Shown: in pieces, positions 35,903 through 45,916 of the stretch | Layout: every line of letters begins with the position of its first letter | Numbering within the stretch: the first letter of the stretch is position 1 | Source of the DNA: Tetraselmis striata | Taxonomy: Eukaryota; Chlorophyta; Chlorodendrophyceae; Chlorodendrales; Chlorodendraceae | NCBI GenBank assembly: GCA_006384855.1 | Contig: VCJN01002960.1 | Location: forward strand, 1-64,000 | Direction: 5' to 3' | DNA: 64,000 bases | Program-made: the position numbers and the translations under genes | The notes under the pieces: generated by a model | Databases searched by the model: none | Seen by the model: the letters and a program-made list of their open reading frames with translations, nothing else | Told to the model about the DNA's origin: nothing

Positions 35903-36693
35903 TGGTGGTACGTTTTTGTACGGGTACCGTGTACTGCCGATGACGCAAGGATGCACGGACATATCACTCTCGAGCATGTCATTCGGGATATTGTGAGACA
36001 TGAGAATCGTCATCGCGTCCCCTTGCAGTGGAGGCCGGACCATGCGCACGGCGACATGGTGCGGACGGCCAACGCACCACCTACGCGATGCACAGCCAGC
36101 CCCTCAAACTGCAAAACCACTCAGCACCAACCAAGTCCTCAACAAATTACCCGTAGCACATGGCAGGTACCGCACTGGCGCGCGATGTGGCGCTGTGAGG
36201 TAGACCGCGCCGGTAGCGTTGGATCTGGCCCTGTGGTCAACGCCCCGCGGTCGGGGCGATGCAGAGGTCGCGACTAGCGCGGCACCGAAATAATAGCCGC
36301 TGAGCGAGGGGCTCGCAGGGGGAGCACTCACTCCCTTTAAAATTTTGCTTCAATGTGCTACAAGGGAGGTGTTGGGGGAGCTGTGTCATTGACCGAGGGT
36401 TGGGAGGTAGTGGGGGCCGATCATCGGCTGTCGCTGTTGGAAGCGCGGCCGGGCGTCAAGGAGCGACAACCGGGTTGGCCGCTCAGAGAACCTATGTTAT
36501 CTTCGCTGTATGCTAGAACTTGCGAAGCTGGGCTGGTGGGCAGGTGGGTCTGCCCCGTGCAGTACCGTGGTGTGGGACGAGATCTTGGCGGATGCCCCCG
36601 CTAGGCCCGAGCAGTGACGCGTTGACTGTCGGGTATATATCGATTTTCCTGTCATCGAAGGAAGTGTATTTCAAGAACTATGTTCACGTACCA

Positions 36694-36726
<33 letters not shown>

Positions 36727-39047
36727 GCATCTTGCCCTGTATAGAATGAACCTAACAGCTTTTATTGATGACCGACGCGACTCACCTAGACTCATCCTAG
36801 GATTATGAGAAAATGCCCAGGGAGAGGTTGGCGGCGGGGGGGGAGGGAGGTTGGCGGGGGGGATGGGGGGGGGGGGGGGGGGGGGGGGCTTACTCTACGG
36901 GAAAGCGCGGGGCTCACAGCGTTGGTTGACCAGAGAAAGCGACCTGCGCAGCGACAAGGGCGGTTCAATTTCTGAGCCTGTGTGACACTCAGCAAGGGCT
37001 AGCCTGTGTTGATTGAGGTAAAGCTCGCACATGAGTACTCGAGTGAATAACAGAGCGCTAGCATGTACGGGTAAGAGTATGGCATATGAATTTTCTGGTG
37101 ATTTCCTGATCGCCTTTCGCAGCTAGCTCATGTAATTATATAGTATGTCATATAGCCAACAGAATAAAATCACGGCATCGGATTAGGCGGGTCATTCTAC
37201 TTTAGTTCATTCGTTAGCGGGGGGGGGGACATCGCGATTTTTTATAGTAAGCGTTCTCTGTGTAATGGGACACAGTACCATATTACATTTACTGTAATTT
37301 AATGTGACCAAAAGCAGTAGCGCAGCAGTCGCTAGTACGTTTTCGCCGCGATTCGCGTGATGTGTGCTGTCGTTCCAGCAGCTTGCGTACATTATTGGCT
37401 TTTCAGGTGTGCCCGCGCGGTAGTAGTGTAGTGCAGTGACGGAGCAGTACCAGTAGTAGTACGTACAGCGGTGCGCCGTCACCAGTAGTAGTACGGCGGG
37501 GAGGAGCAATCAGTAGTAGAGGAGCATATTAATATGATTACATGAGCTAGCAGCAGGAGGCGATATCAGGAAATCACCACAGCAACTACTACATAAGCAA
37601 CTCCACAGCAACTGCGAGGTGGAAGCAGTAGCAGGAGAAGAAGCAGAATGGGCACGAGCCCACGCATCTCATCCAGTAGAGGAGCATCTCATCCATGAGA
37701 GTGCTGGAGGCGGGGCGCGCGCGGTCAAAATGGTTCCTCGCGGGTGTTCGTTCTCAACTTCGGGTAATATATTATAATGCTCTGGGTCGATATGGTATGG
37801 CATGTAATATGACACGTCCAAAGCGCGGAGGATCCGTGGATGGCACACAGCGAGAGCCTACGGGTATCGTATGCAGCGACAATATCGTGAGAATTTCCGC
37901 CGCATCACACAAGCGACTACCGCTAAAGCTAGCGCGGTATATTTCTTACCCGTGTTAGTTAGCAACCCGTAGCGCGGTATATTTCTTACCCGTATTTCTT
38001 ACCACCGACCTGTTGTAATATTCACCAGTATCCGGTATGGTACTGTCACGCGCAGTCCCAGTAAAGTACTACAGGGTAGGACGCGCGGCGCGTAGCCCGA
38101 CAACTACAGGTTCTACGGGTTCTGGTGTGAATTACAAAAAGGGCAGTAACAAATCCACCTACAGGGTACTGCTAAAATCCAACTACAGGTTCCACGGGTT
38201 CTGGTGTGAATTACGGGTTCTGGTACGGGTACCAGGTACCTGTACTACCTGGTAGTACCGATACACCGCTAACGGTGCCAATTACAAAAAGGCCAGTTAA
38301 AAATCCACCACTAAAAGCAGTACAAAAATATGAACTGGTCGGCAGCGACCATAAATCAAATAAAAGCAGTACTAGCGACTAAAGATCAGCAGTACTACAG
38401 GTATACGTGTACCTGTGCTGGTACTGCGGCACCGCCTTTCCGGTACCATAGGGCAGAGGCGGGTGGATATTTCATGTGCAGTAGTAGCTCTACAGGATTA
38501 CTGGACGCCCGCCCTAAGCGAGTTGGCGGAGGGTGGGTCGCGGCCTCGAAGGAAATTCGACGAGGCGGGGGACACCTCGGCCTGGTGGAGGGGACTCACC
38601 CAGTCCGCTTATAAAGCTGACCACCTGACTTGAAGGCTCGGAGGTGAACGTCCCCACTAGTACCTCGGCGTCTGTTTCCAAACATGCGCGCACAGCTTTG
38701 GCCGCCCCCTGTGGGGAAAGGTAGTCGAAGCCCTCGACGTACGGCGAGATCTGCAGCCGCCGACCGCCACCCATATCCAGCAACTGCTCGCAGCCCTCGC
38801 CGAGCACGCGACAGTCAGCGGCGTTGATGTGATCGACGGCAAGGAACAGGCCGCGAGCAGTCTCTGCTGCCACGTAAGGCCAGGGCGAATCCAGAGCCGA
38901 GGTCAGCGGCAGCATCATGCACAGGGGCACCGGCGTCGGCTGCGCCGTGGCCGGGAACGACAGCTGAGCGAGCGCCGCGCATGTCAGAGCTGTTGCCACC
39001 GCGCGGAGACTCTTCACCCGCCAGCACGCGGGGCGTCGGCTCGCCAT
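26691..39047 (-). CDS. Receptor-type cyclic-nucleotide phosphodiesterase, 18 exons, 1090 aa
   Basis: Predicted to hydrolyse cAMP and/or cGMP under control of an outside ligand. Exons (minus): 39047-38600, 36943-36894, 33664-33572, 33484-33437, 33327-33211, 33067-32942, 32841-32731, 32571-32499, 32077-31614, 31457-31308, 31091-30464, 30025-29873, 28996-28623, 28352-28269, 28156-28092, 27217-27196, 27088-27005, 26873-26691. All phases agree and the total is 3273 nt. Residues 1-36 look like a signal peptide (Arg-rich start, Ala/Leu core, Ala-Thr-Ala-Gln). Residues ~38-500 resemble a type-I periplasmic-binding/ANF-receptor fold (Leu-Tyr-Pro-Asn-Phe-Ala-Arg, Met-Gly-Trp-Ser-Arg, Lys-Ile-Val-Val-Met-Phe-Ala, Tyr-Asp-Thr-Val-Trp-Ser-Ala-Ala). 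One span lies at ~520-545. The PDE domain keeps the class I metal site: His771, His775, His818-Asp819, His822 and Asp948, plus the purine-clamp Gln1002. Nucleotide preference cannot be read from sequence. Intron 5 uses GC-AG; introns 1 and 2 hold transposon debris. Confidence 0.9.
27196..27217 (-). other. 22-nt microexon (exon 16) of the receptor phosphodiesterase
   Basis: The preceding exon ends GATCTGCCAGG (phase 2) and the following one begins GTTGGGTTC (phase 0), so exactly 1+3n nt are required between them. At 27217-27196 (minus) an AG|...|GT-bounded 22-mer, GGCAAGCGCACCGCAGAATCAG read without its last two letters in most exon finders, supplies seven codons ending Pro-Gln-Asn-Gln. This gives Asn-Gln-Val-Gly-Phe, the conserved class I PDE motif whose Gln binds the purine. 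Confidence 0.8.
30438..30463 (-). repeat. Poly-C run fused to the 5' splice site of exon 11
   Basis: On the coding strand the donor reads AAAT|GTGAGC and continues directly as a 21-nt C run. The same arrangement occurs at 36893 and 18156 and at 16173 in other introns of this window. Confidence 0.85.
34831..35420 (+). pseudogene. 3' remnant of a non-LTR (LINE-type) retrotransposon ORF
   Basis: A 180-codon frame includes Leu-Arg-Thr-Arg-Val-Phe-Pro-Thr-Ala, followed by a zinc-knuckle-like cluster, Cys-Pro-Ala-Cys-Gly-Gly ... His-Met-Leu-Ala-Glu-Cys-Pro-Arg-Trp. This is the usual C-terminal signature of LINE reverse-transcriptase proteins (CPxC...ExxxHxLxxCP). No RT domain remains upstream, as expected for a decayed 3' fragment. 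It sits antisense inside intron 2 of the receptor phosphodiesterase gene. Confidence 0.65.
35865..36730. repeat. Inverted pair of (ATCGTC)n microsatellites with matching flank
   Basis: Plus strand: (ATCGTC)5-6 then ATTGGTGGTACGT at about 35869-35912. The reverse complement, ACGTACCACCGATGACG(ATGACG)n, lies at about 36686-36727. The shared non-microsatellite flank GGTGGTACGT shows that this is a true inverted repeat about 0.8 kb apart, within intron 2 of the receptor phosphodiesterase gene. Confidence 0.75.
37548..37682 (+). repeat. Copy of the 44.7-kb repeat
   Basis: AGGCGATATCAGGAAATCACC ... ACTGCGAGGTGGAAGCAG ... AGAATGGGCACGAGCCCACG matches 44729-44852. It lies in intron 1 of the receptor phosphodiesterase gene. 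Because the second copy borders a retroelement fragment, this may be a retroelement end. Confidence 0.75.
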
Positions 39048-39546
39048 AATGTACGGCCCAGCCGCAAGGGAGTGAAGCGTGATGCCTGACCGGTGTCTTG
39101 TGCTTCCCTGTTGTGATATCGGCACACTGGCCTGAGCGGCCGCGTCGCGGGGGCGACTTGGGTCCGCCGACGGCAGTGCTGGTACTGTTTCTGGCCCCCG
39201 CCCGAGCTGCGGAGGACAGTATAAATCTGTATGTCATTCCTTTTCTGTAAACGACGCGGGTGCTCCGGTGTATACTGGATAAGGTTGGAAGATGAATAAC
39301 CACAAATTGTCAGGATTTCTACATTGAATTACCAGCAGTCGCTGTAGCGACTATTGTAAAAAATAATTCCCCACACGGTTTAATCCGTAGGCCTCTTCCG
39401 ATACTCGTTTCGATGACGCAGATTTGAGGTGTGCTCGCGATCACGTCGTGCACTGCTAGTGGCAAATTCGGGGGCGGGAAGGGGGTAGTCCTTGTACGGA
39501 TACATCAGACACCGTACGCGCGCTGTACATATATATCGCCGCGATT
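39048..39546. other. 5' flank of the receptor phosphodiesterase gene with a partial family-B repeat
   Basis: 39395-39545 matches family B (GTGCACTGCTAGTGGC, CCTTGTACG, CACCGTACGCGCGCT). No TATA box in the minus orientation is evident within 200 nt of the start codon. Confidence 0.5.
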
Positions 39547-40531
39547 TTGAACAACCCAGGCCTCCGGAAGGTCGCCGCTGTTCTGTCGCACACGCGCAAG
39601 TGGCGCGTTTTCTTCGACCTGTACAGAACCGCCACACTGCCCGAGCGCATACGCCTACAGTCCCAGTCTGGCCACGGGAGCGTCATATACCTAGCCTCCG
39701 ACACTCCTGCTCCTTACACTGCGGAACCCGAACCGTACCGCGTCGCGCTGCGCAAATGATGCGGCATCGCCGCCCTCGGCGACAGCAGCCCGCTCGGGCC
39801 CCAGGACTCGTGCCCACACTGCGACCTATCCCCCAGCGCCACTGACGCAGCACTCGAGCGGCACATTGTGCGCTGCCCACGCGCCGGCGCGTGGCACAAG
39901 GTGCACGACGAGCGCATCGCCCGTACATGCATGGTATCCGTCCTGCAGGAGGCCGGGGCCCCGCGCGACTCTGTCCTAACGGAGGTGCGTGGCCTCCGTT
40001 CCACGGACGCTACGCGCCCGGGAGACGTGGTGCAACTTGACTACATGGGGCCGGGGGTGCACCTTGTGCTAGACGCTGCTGTCACATGCGTCTTCCGCGA
40101 CTCCATCGCGGCTTAGGTTGCGGTCGAGCCCGGCTACGCGGCGCGCCTGCGCGAGCAAATCAAGTTCAGGGTTGACGCCTGTTCGTCCCAGCCCGTGGCA
40201 AGGCGACACCGCTTCGTCCCGTGCGTCGTCGAGGGGGGCGGGCGTCTAGGCGGGCACCTGCTCGCTCTGCTCAAGGATCTTGCGGAGCGCGGCATCGCAA
40301 GCGGCCACCTGAAGCAACCCCCCTCGTGGCGTAGTGAGCTCCATCCAGCCGCTCTGGCTGCCCAATGGACACGGAAGTGGACTGCGAAGCTTTCTGTGGC
40401 ACTGCACATTTTTTCCTCGCCGAATATCTCTGTCGGCAGCCGTCCCTTCGGCTTCGGCGGAAGATCTTTTAGGCCGGCCGGTCGTCGACTACCGGCCGCG
40501 TCGCCGGGCCCCGCGGCCCGGCGCTAAGTGA
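39547..40531 (+). pseudogene. Decayed retrotransposon C-terminal region
   Basis: Consecutive plus-strand segments read as one protein with a frame change near 39760 and an in-frame stop near 40115. They run from an Arg/Val-rich segment, to a zinc-binding-like cluster Cys-Pro-His-Cys-Asp ... His-Ile-Val-Arg-Cys-Pro, to Ala-Thr-Arg-Pro-Gly-Asp-Val-Val-Gln-Leu-Asp, and finally to Phe-Val-Pro-Cys-Val-Val-Glu-Gly-Gly-Gly-Arg-Leu-Gly. The last motif resembles Pro-Phe-Val-Val-Glu-Asp-Arg-Gly-Arg-Leu-Gly in the 45-kb fragment, so both belong to one retroelement family. Family assignment beyond 'reverse-transcriptase element, 3' part' is inference. Confidence 0.5.
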
Positions 40532-42366
40532 GCTTTGCTTAGATGTAGGCTTTTTCCTTCCCGAGTACTTTCCGTGCATTCTCTGGATGCTCTCTTAGTA
40601 ACCATCAACTATATTTTGAATATCGTGCGGGTGCGCCGTGATCGGCGTAGAATTCGAAAGCGGTCGCATGGACCGCCGCATGCGCTGCTCCGAGTGTGCG
40701 CCCGGAGCTAGCACTTGACGCTACAGCCCACGACCTAGCGCGAGGACTTGGCGCCGAGGCACCCATACCAATCGGGCAGCACGATAGCGTGACACGACAC
40801 GTGTCGGTCGGGCCAGAATCAGGCGATCTCGACTAAGTCGGGGCAACGACAGGCACGACGCCCAGCCCGGCATCCCTTGCGCTCCACCCCTTGATAATCA
40901 CGTTGGTAGCCCTATACGTCGCGATCACGCGCAAGCCCTCGCATGAAATGTCGAGCATGGCTGAGTTATACACGACGAGGTCCGCGCTTTACATGCGGCA
41001 ATAGGTAGGGACACTGGAGCACCACGAACATGGGCTTCGGCTGGCGATGCTTGCGCATGACATCGCAATGCGGCAGTTACGCAAGAACTGCTGCATTTGC
41101 AAGATCCAGCGCGGCAGGTGTGCTATGACATGTAAGTGTTTGAGGTGCATTTCGAAGTGCTTGTTTTAGCTCGAGAGATAATAAGCACGCACATAGTGCT
41201 TGAACGCTGCAGCTATAACGGGGGAGTGCACCTGCCTACACAAATGCGACTCCCATGCTACAACTCCCCAGCCCAGCAGCGCGCAGCAACGTTCGCCAAC
41301 GTCCGGGGCAGATAGGCTAGCTACATGTGAGCGGCCCAATACCCACAAATGCACTATGGCCAACAAGTTGCAGGCAATAGCAGGCAACCGTTGTGTGACA
41401 TTACAATTACGCATTGGCAGCAAACTCCAACCATGAGTGCAGATGGCAATTTCATGGCAGCTACCACATCAACATGCGCCTCAGCCCCAGCAACAGCCGG
41501 CCCAACTCCCGCCGCTCCTGCAGCAAGCCGTAAGCACAGCGCACGGCGCGCACCGCGCGACCCGATTTTTTATTACCTCGTATACACTGCAGTTGGGCCC
41601 GGCCCGAAAAAGCGCATTTGCCGGCCCGCGACAGTGCACTGTCAGCGCACTTACAACACCGGTCACAATCCTGACGCCCGCCGGGCCTATACCCGCCATC
41701 CCACCCAATCTGCCCGCCCAAACCCGGTCCCCGCCGCTTTGACCGACCTTTGACCGGTGGTGGTGCCTCTGGAGTGCCCGGTATGAGGTGAACATCCCGT
41801 CCTCAGCTACCCGCATGCCGGTAGATGCTGCCCCACCACCCACTCAACATGCGAGATGCATGTCACCGCCGTGAGAAGTCGCAATCACGAACCACGCCCG
41901 CTCAGCGGCTGTACACAATCCCCACGAGTGCGTATATGTGTTGTGCATAGAACTACACTACGGGGGTTTGTGTCATTATCGAGTGTGCAGTCCGTCATTG
42001 CGTCTCGCGTGGCGGGGGATTATCCGTGTTATACCGCGTGCGGGTGCAGATGGCGGGCCGCGGCGGGCAATGCTGCCGTATTTGCTGACACGGGATGAAC
42101 AACCATGACGCGCCGCTCGACCCCGACGCGCCACCTCCGAGTGCCACCTCCATCAAGTGCGAGGGCCACCTCCGGCCAAGTGTTGCCCCCCAGGGGTACA
42201 TGGACTACGCTGTCAACGCTAGGCAGAAGGTGGTATATACGACGTACTCGGGACCAAGAGCAGGGCCAATCCACGGTCGCCTGGAGCTGCCGACGGTGCA
42301 TCGGCTGTGTTGATGCGGAACATCACCTTCCCGCGCTAGCTCCTGCAGCGGTGGCTCAAGGACACC
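40532..42366. other. No supported gene
   Basis: Only short frames without family signatures are present. GC content is mixed and I recognise no repeat boundary. Confidence 0.4.
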
Positions 42367-43381
42367 ATGGCACAACTAGTCCGCAAGTTGCACAGCACGC
42401 GGCTGTCGGACGCCGCGGACGGCGCGGCCGGGGTGCTCAACCGAGAGCCCCGCCGCAATAGGTGGCTGAAGCTGCACCAGAAGAGAGGTTGGGGTTTTTT
42501 ACACCTACCGTTCTTCCGGCGCATTGCCGGCGGCTTCAACATCCCGGCGGGCGAGCGGGGCCTCGAGAACGCTCGTCTGAACCCCTCCGGAGACATGCAC
42601 CTAAATGGGCTGCCCATCACGCAACTCCATGAGGTCATCACGGTGGGCATAGGCAAGTATCCGGGCGAGCTCCACAAGCTCGCTATACCACTCAACACCT
42701 TTTCCATCGCCCCAGCTATGGGCGATGATGGGAAGATGACGCCGTGGACTTCAGCCATGCACCCATCAGACTTGGAGGCAGATCCAGCGGACAAGAACCG
42801 GTGGCCGCACATTCTGTTGTACAAGCGGTACCTGCCGTACAACGAGGTGGGAGCGCGGCGGAATGCTGCGCCGCAACAAGAAGCACATGGTGCCATGCTT
42901 CAAGATCTTGCTGTAGAGGGCTCCAAGCAAGTCGTCGTGGGGCCCCAGACCTGCCATTGAGTCTATTGGCTGCTACACAGAGAGATTGCCACCGCCACGC
43001 TGTCCAGCGGGGATGAGGCCCTTCATGCACTCCAAGTTCACTCTTGTCAACTGTGGGTACAGAAGGCACACGGCATATTGGAGGGAGTAGACGGCAAGGC
43101 GTGCGCGGGAGGAAGAGATGGAGGCGCTGCAGCGTGACATGTCGGTGCTCAAGTACAAGTACAACTTTGAGATGGCATACCGCATGGTGCGCGCCCCGGG
43201 CCGGCTGGAGATGTATGCTAGAGAGAATAGCTACGACTTGACACATGATGCGCGCTTCAAGGGGATCGACTTTGTGGAGGGGTGGCCACATGCGATGGAG
43301 AGCGTGGATCAACTACCAGCTATGTTTAGCACTCAGCGGGAATGGCGGGACTGGGTTAAGCACATCTACTCGGAGCAGTAA
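42367..43381 (+). pseudogene. Unrecognised protein gene, probably transposon-associated, with disruptions
   Basis: A 197-codon frame (42367-42960) starts Met-Ala-Gln-Leu-Val-Arg-Lys-Leu and contains Gly-Trp-Gly-Phe-Leu-His-Leu-Pro-Phe-Phe and Trp-Pro-His-Ile-Leu-Leu-Tyr-Lys-Arg-Tyr-Leu-Pro-Tyr-Asn. After a frame change the protein-like signal resumes at about 43012 (Met-Arg-Pro-Phe-Met-His-Ser-Lys-Phe), passes one TAG at about 43087 and ends at 43381 (Trp-Arg-Asp-Trp-Val-Lys-His-Ile-Tyr). I know no family for it. Its position beside the decayed transposase-like gene on the opposite strand suggests a second ORF of the same or a related transposon. Confidence 0.4.
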
Positions 43382-43518
43382 GCTTTGCAGATGAAAGCTG
43401 ATATCAAATAATCGCCTAAACATAAAGTAGACGAGAGGATGGAGAGGGTTGTGCATAGATTCAACTGACGCTGCTTTTGCTAGGCGTCTATGTTGTAATC
43501 ATGTTATTGCACCTCTAT

Positions 43519-44720
43519 CTACTTAGTGTCCAGCAAGCCCAGCGCCTTCACAACATCAACGTGCTTCTGCACGCTGGCCTTGCTCTTGTACTCCCTCGTG
43601 AACTTGGTGCGGGCCACTCCGGAGGCGGCATGCTTGGCTGCTACCTTCACCGTGGCCCAAGCGCGCAAAGTAGCTCCCTTCGTGGTGATAACCTTGGTGC
43701 GGGTTGGGAACGCCCTCATGGTGCATGCCTGAGGATGCTGGCAACTGCATGATGTTTCTGTTTGTTGCGGCGATGCCGGCGCAAGAAGTTCACCCATTGG
43801 TGTAAGTAAGGCTTCCAGCCCTTGGCTGCATCACTTGCCCAGGCTGCCATGCCGGCGGGTTATCTGGCCAGGTGGACGGCGCTGGTATGGATGTACACTG
43901 TCACATCCTTCTTGTTGGCCATTTGCAGGTACGCTGACAACATTTGGCTACGTCGCTGCTCCGCCTCCGCCGCATGCGCCTCGACAACAACAGTTTGGTT
44001 GCTGTTGTCATGCGTGGTCTCGTGGTGGAGCTTGAAGAACAGCTCCCACACCTTGATGGCGTTGTTGTACACTATCTTGTCCCTGGCCCGCCACTGTGGC
44101 ACGGCAAGTAGTTGCAGAATGGCCACATAGTTCTCCATCAGCACCGAGCAGGTGTCACCATGCCATGTCTCTGCGGAAAGATCAATCTTTGATGCGCATG
44201 TCTTGGGCTGACCCGCCTTGCTGCCAGAGAGCTTGATGTTCAGCCCCGCATGTGTACAGTCCGCTAGCGCATGCTGCTTGGCGGCATCACAATGCTTTGC
44301 CAGTGCGTGCTTGAAGTAGAGCTGCGGCACTACTCGGAGCATCAGGTGGAGGATGTCAACAATGTAGTCCATGATGTCGAGTAGCATGATGTACGGTGAG
44401 CGCCCTCTGCACTACATCCCTCAGTGGAATTGCTAAAGGGCTCGCCTCCTGCCCACACGCATCATGCCCTCATCTGTGAGCTCGGCGCTACTGGATGTCA
44501 CATCCCGATCGGTTCACTTGGAGGATGGGCACCAGTTGTCCATGCCGGTATGTGTCATGAGCTCTAGCTCATGAATGTCCCTCATGATGATGCCTGCGCT
44601 CCGCCATTGTTACAAGGTCATGGCCCGCTCGTCATCTGTCCCCGCAATGCAGTAGATGCACAGGAGCATGCCGCGGCATCCACACTAGCCTCCCGGACTG
44701 TCTAGTACTTATACCGTAAT
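43519..44720 (-). pseudogene. C-terminal part of a decayed transposase-like gene
   Basis: The main frame (44387-43860, 175 codons) reads Ile-Met-Asp-Tyr-Ile-Val-Asp-Ile-Leu-His-Leu-Met-Leu-Arg-Val-Val-Pro and ends Val-Tyr-Ile-His-Thr-Ser-Ala-Val-His-Leu. Further pieces follow in other frames: Trp-Lys-Pro-Tyr-Leu-His-Gln-Trp-Val-Asn-Phe at about 43800, then a Lys/Thr-rich tail to 43519. A His-Leu-Met-Leu-Arg stretch followed by a late Tyr-Ile-His...His-Leu is seen in long uncharacterised transposon proteins of animals and algae. The matching N-terminal part appears to be at 47279-48904 on the same strand. Confidence 0.45.
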
Positions 44721-44728
44721 GGCCCGTA

Positions 44729-44852
44729 ATCTAGGAGCAGAAGGCGATATTAGGGAATCACCAAAAAAAGGACAATCAGAAAGGTCTTCTACAGCGACTG
44801 CGAGGTGGAAGCAGCAACATGAGGAGGCACAGAATGGGCACGAGCCCACGAA
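44729..44852 (+). repeat. Repeat shared with 37548-37682
   Basis: AAGGCGATATTAGGGAATCACC, ACTGCGAGGTGGAAGCAG and AGAATGGGCACGAGCCCACG are shared with the copy in the receptor phosphodiesterase intron. It abuts the 3' end of the retroelement fragment at 44853, so it may be that element's 3' terminus. Confidence 0.75.
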
Positions 44853-45916
44853 TCAGACTTGGCCATCTGCACATACACCGGCATAGAGAATGCCGCCCAG
44901 GGTACCATGCACGCAAGCCGAGACCCTCTGCAACAGCCCCCGCCGTGTGCGCGACAGGTGACAGCGGAACTCAGCAGGTTGGCTGGCGACCAAGTTCCGA
45001 AGTGCCTGAACGGATTGACCACGAAGGAAGCATGAGGTCGGGGCGGAAGGACCGCCAGGGAAGTTGCGCACAACCAACAGCACAGCGAAGATGTAGACCA
45101 CCGTCAAAGCGGACTTCCCGAGACGGCCGCGGTCCTCAACCACAAAAGGGTAGTACCGGTGAACACCCTGCACTGGGGCGGAAGACGCCCGGTCCGCTGG
45201 CAACTTACCATGCTCCGCCTCGGTCGCCGCGATTCCCGGGGTGCACCAGCGGGGGTCGTTGCTCCAAGTGGGGGTCGTGGAGGATACGCACGCGACGTCG
45301 ATCATGTAATCGCACGCCGCCTCCCCCCCCCCCCCCCCCCCCCCCACCCCGCCAGCGTCAAGTCCGACGGCCGCGAGCGGTCCGCTGGGCGCAGCCCACT
45401 CGTCTCAAGGGTCAAGTCGCCGGCCTCCCGAACGGTCCCGGTCAAGCACCGCCCCCGCATCAATTGCCACAGATGCCCACAGATTCTTCAAAGCGGTATG
45501 CATGCGGTGCTTGTAGTTCGCTACGGGGCATATGGGTACATGATCCACGATGAAATCCGTAGCGCTCCGGTTCGAGCCATCCGTAGAGCGAAGCCATAAG
45601 GGATCAATACCACACGTGGGGCCAGGGCAAGTGACAAGCGCGGAACCTCCGCGCGGGCAAAGGCCCAGTACCCGCGCAACAGCGGCCGAATAAGCAGATG
45701 GAGAATCTTGCGGGCTGACTCGTGATCCGAATGGAGAAGCGATAGGGAGCCCGGCCCGCACGCGTTGTACAAGCGCAGGGTACGTATCAAGACGCGAGGC
45801 CGCGGCACTTGTACGCTGGAAGCTGTGATCGAGGGCCACGAAGTCATGCAAGCGAATCGCACGGCTGAGGTGGCGTTGGACAACCATGGTCGTGGGTTGA
45901 TCATCGGAGGTCGCAC
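44853..45916 (-). pseudogene. Retrotransposon C-terminal fragment inserted in older transposon
   Basis: Minus-strand frames 45887-45405 and 45347-44853 carry Gln-Arg-His-Leu-Ser-Arg-Ala-Ile-Arg and then Pro-Phe-Val-Val-Glu-Asp-Arg-Gly-Arg-Leu-Gly. The latter motif also occurs in the 39.5-kb fragment. A C run (45321-45345) separates the two frames. The fragment lies between the two halves of the transposase-like gene, which suggests a later insertion. Confidence 0.45.

Noticed and set aside
39217..39222. TATAAA as promoter of the receptor phosphodiesterase gene
   Set aside because: It is on the plus strand, while the gene runs on the minus strand.
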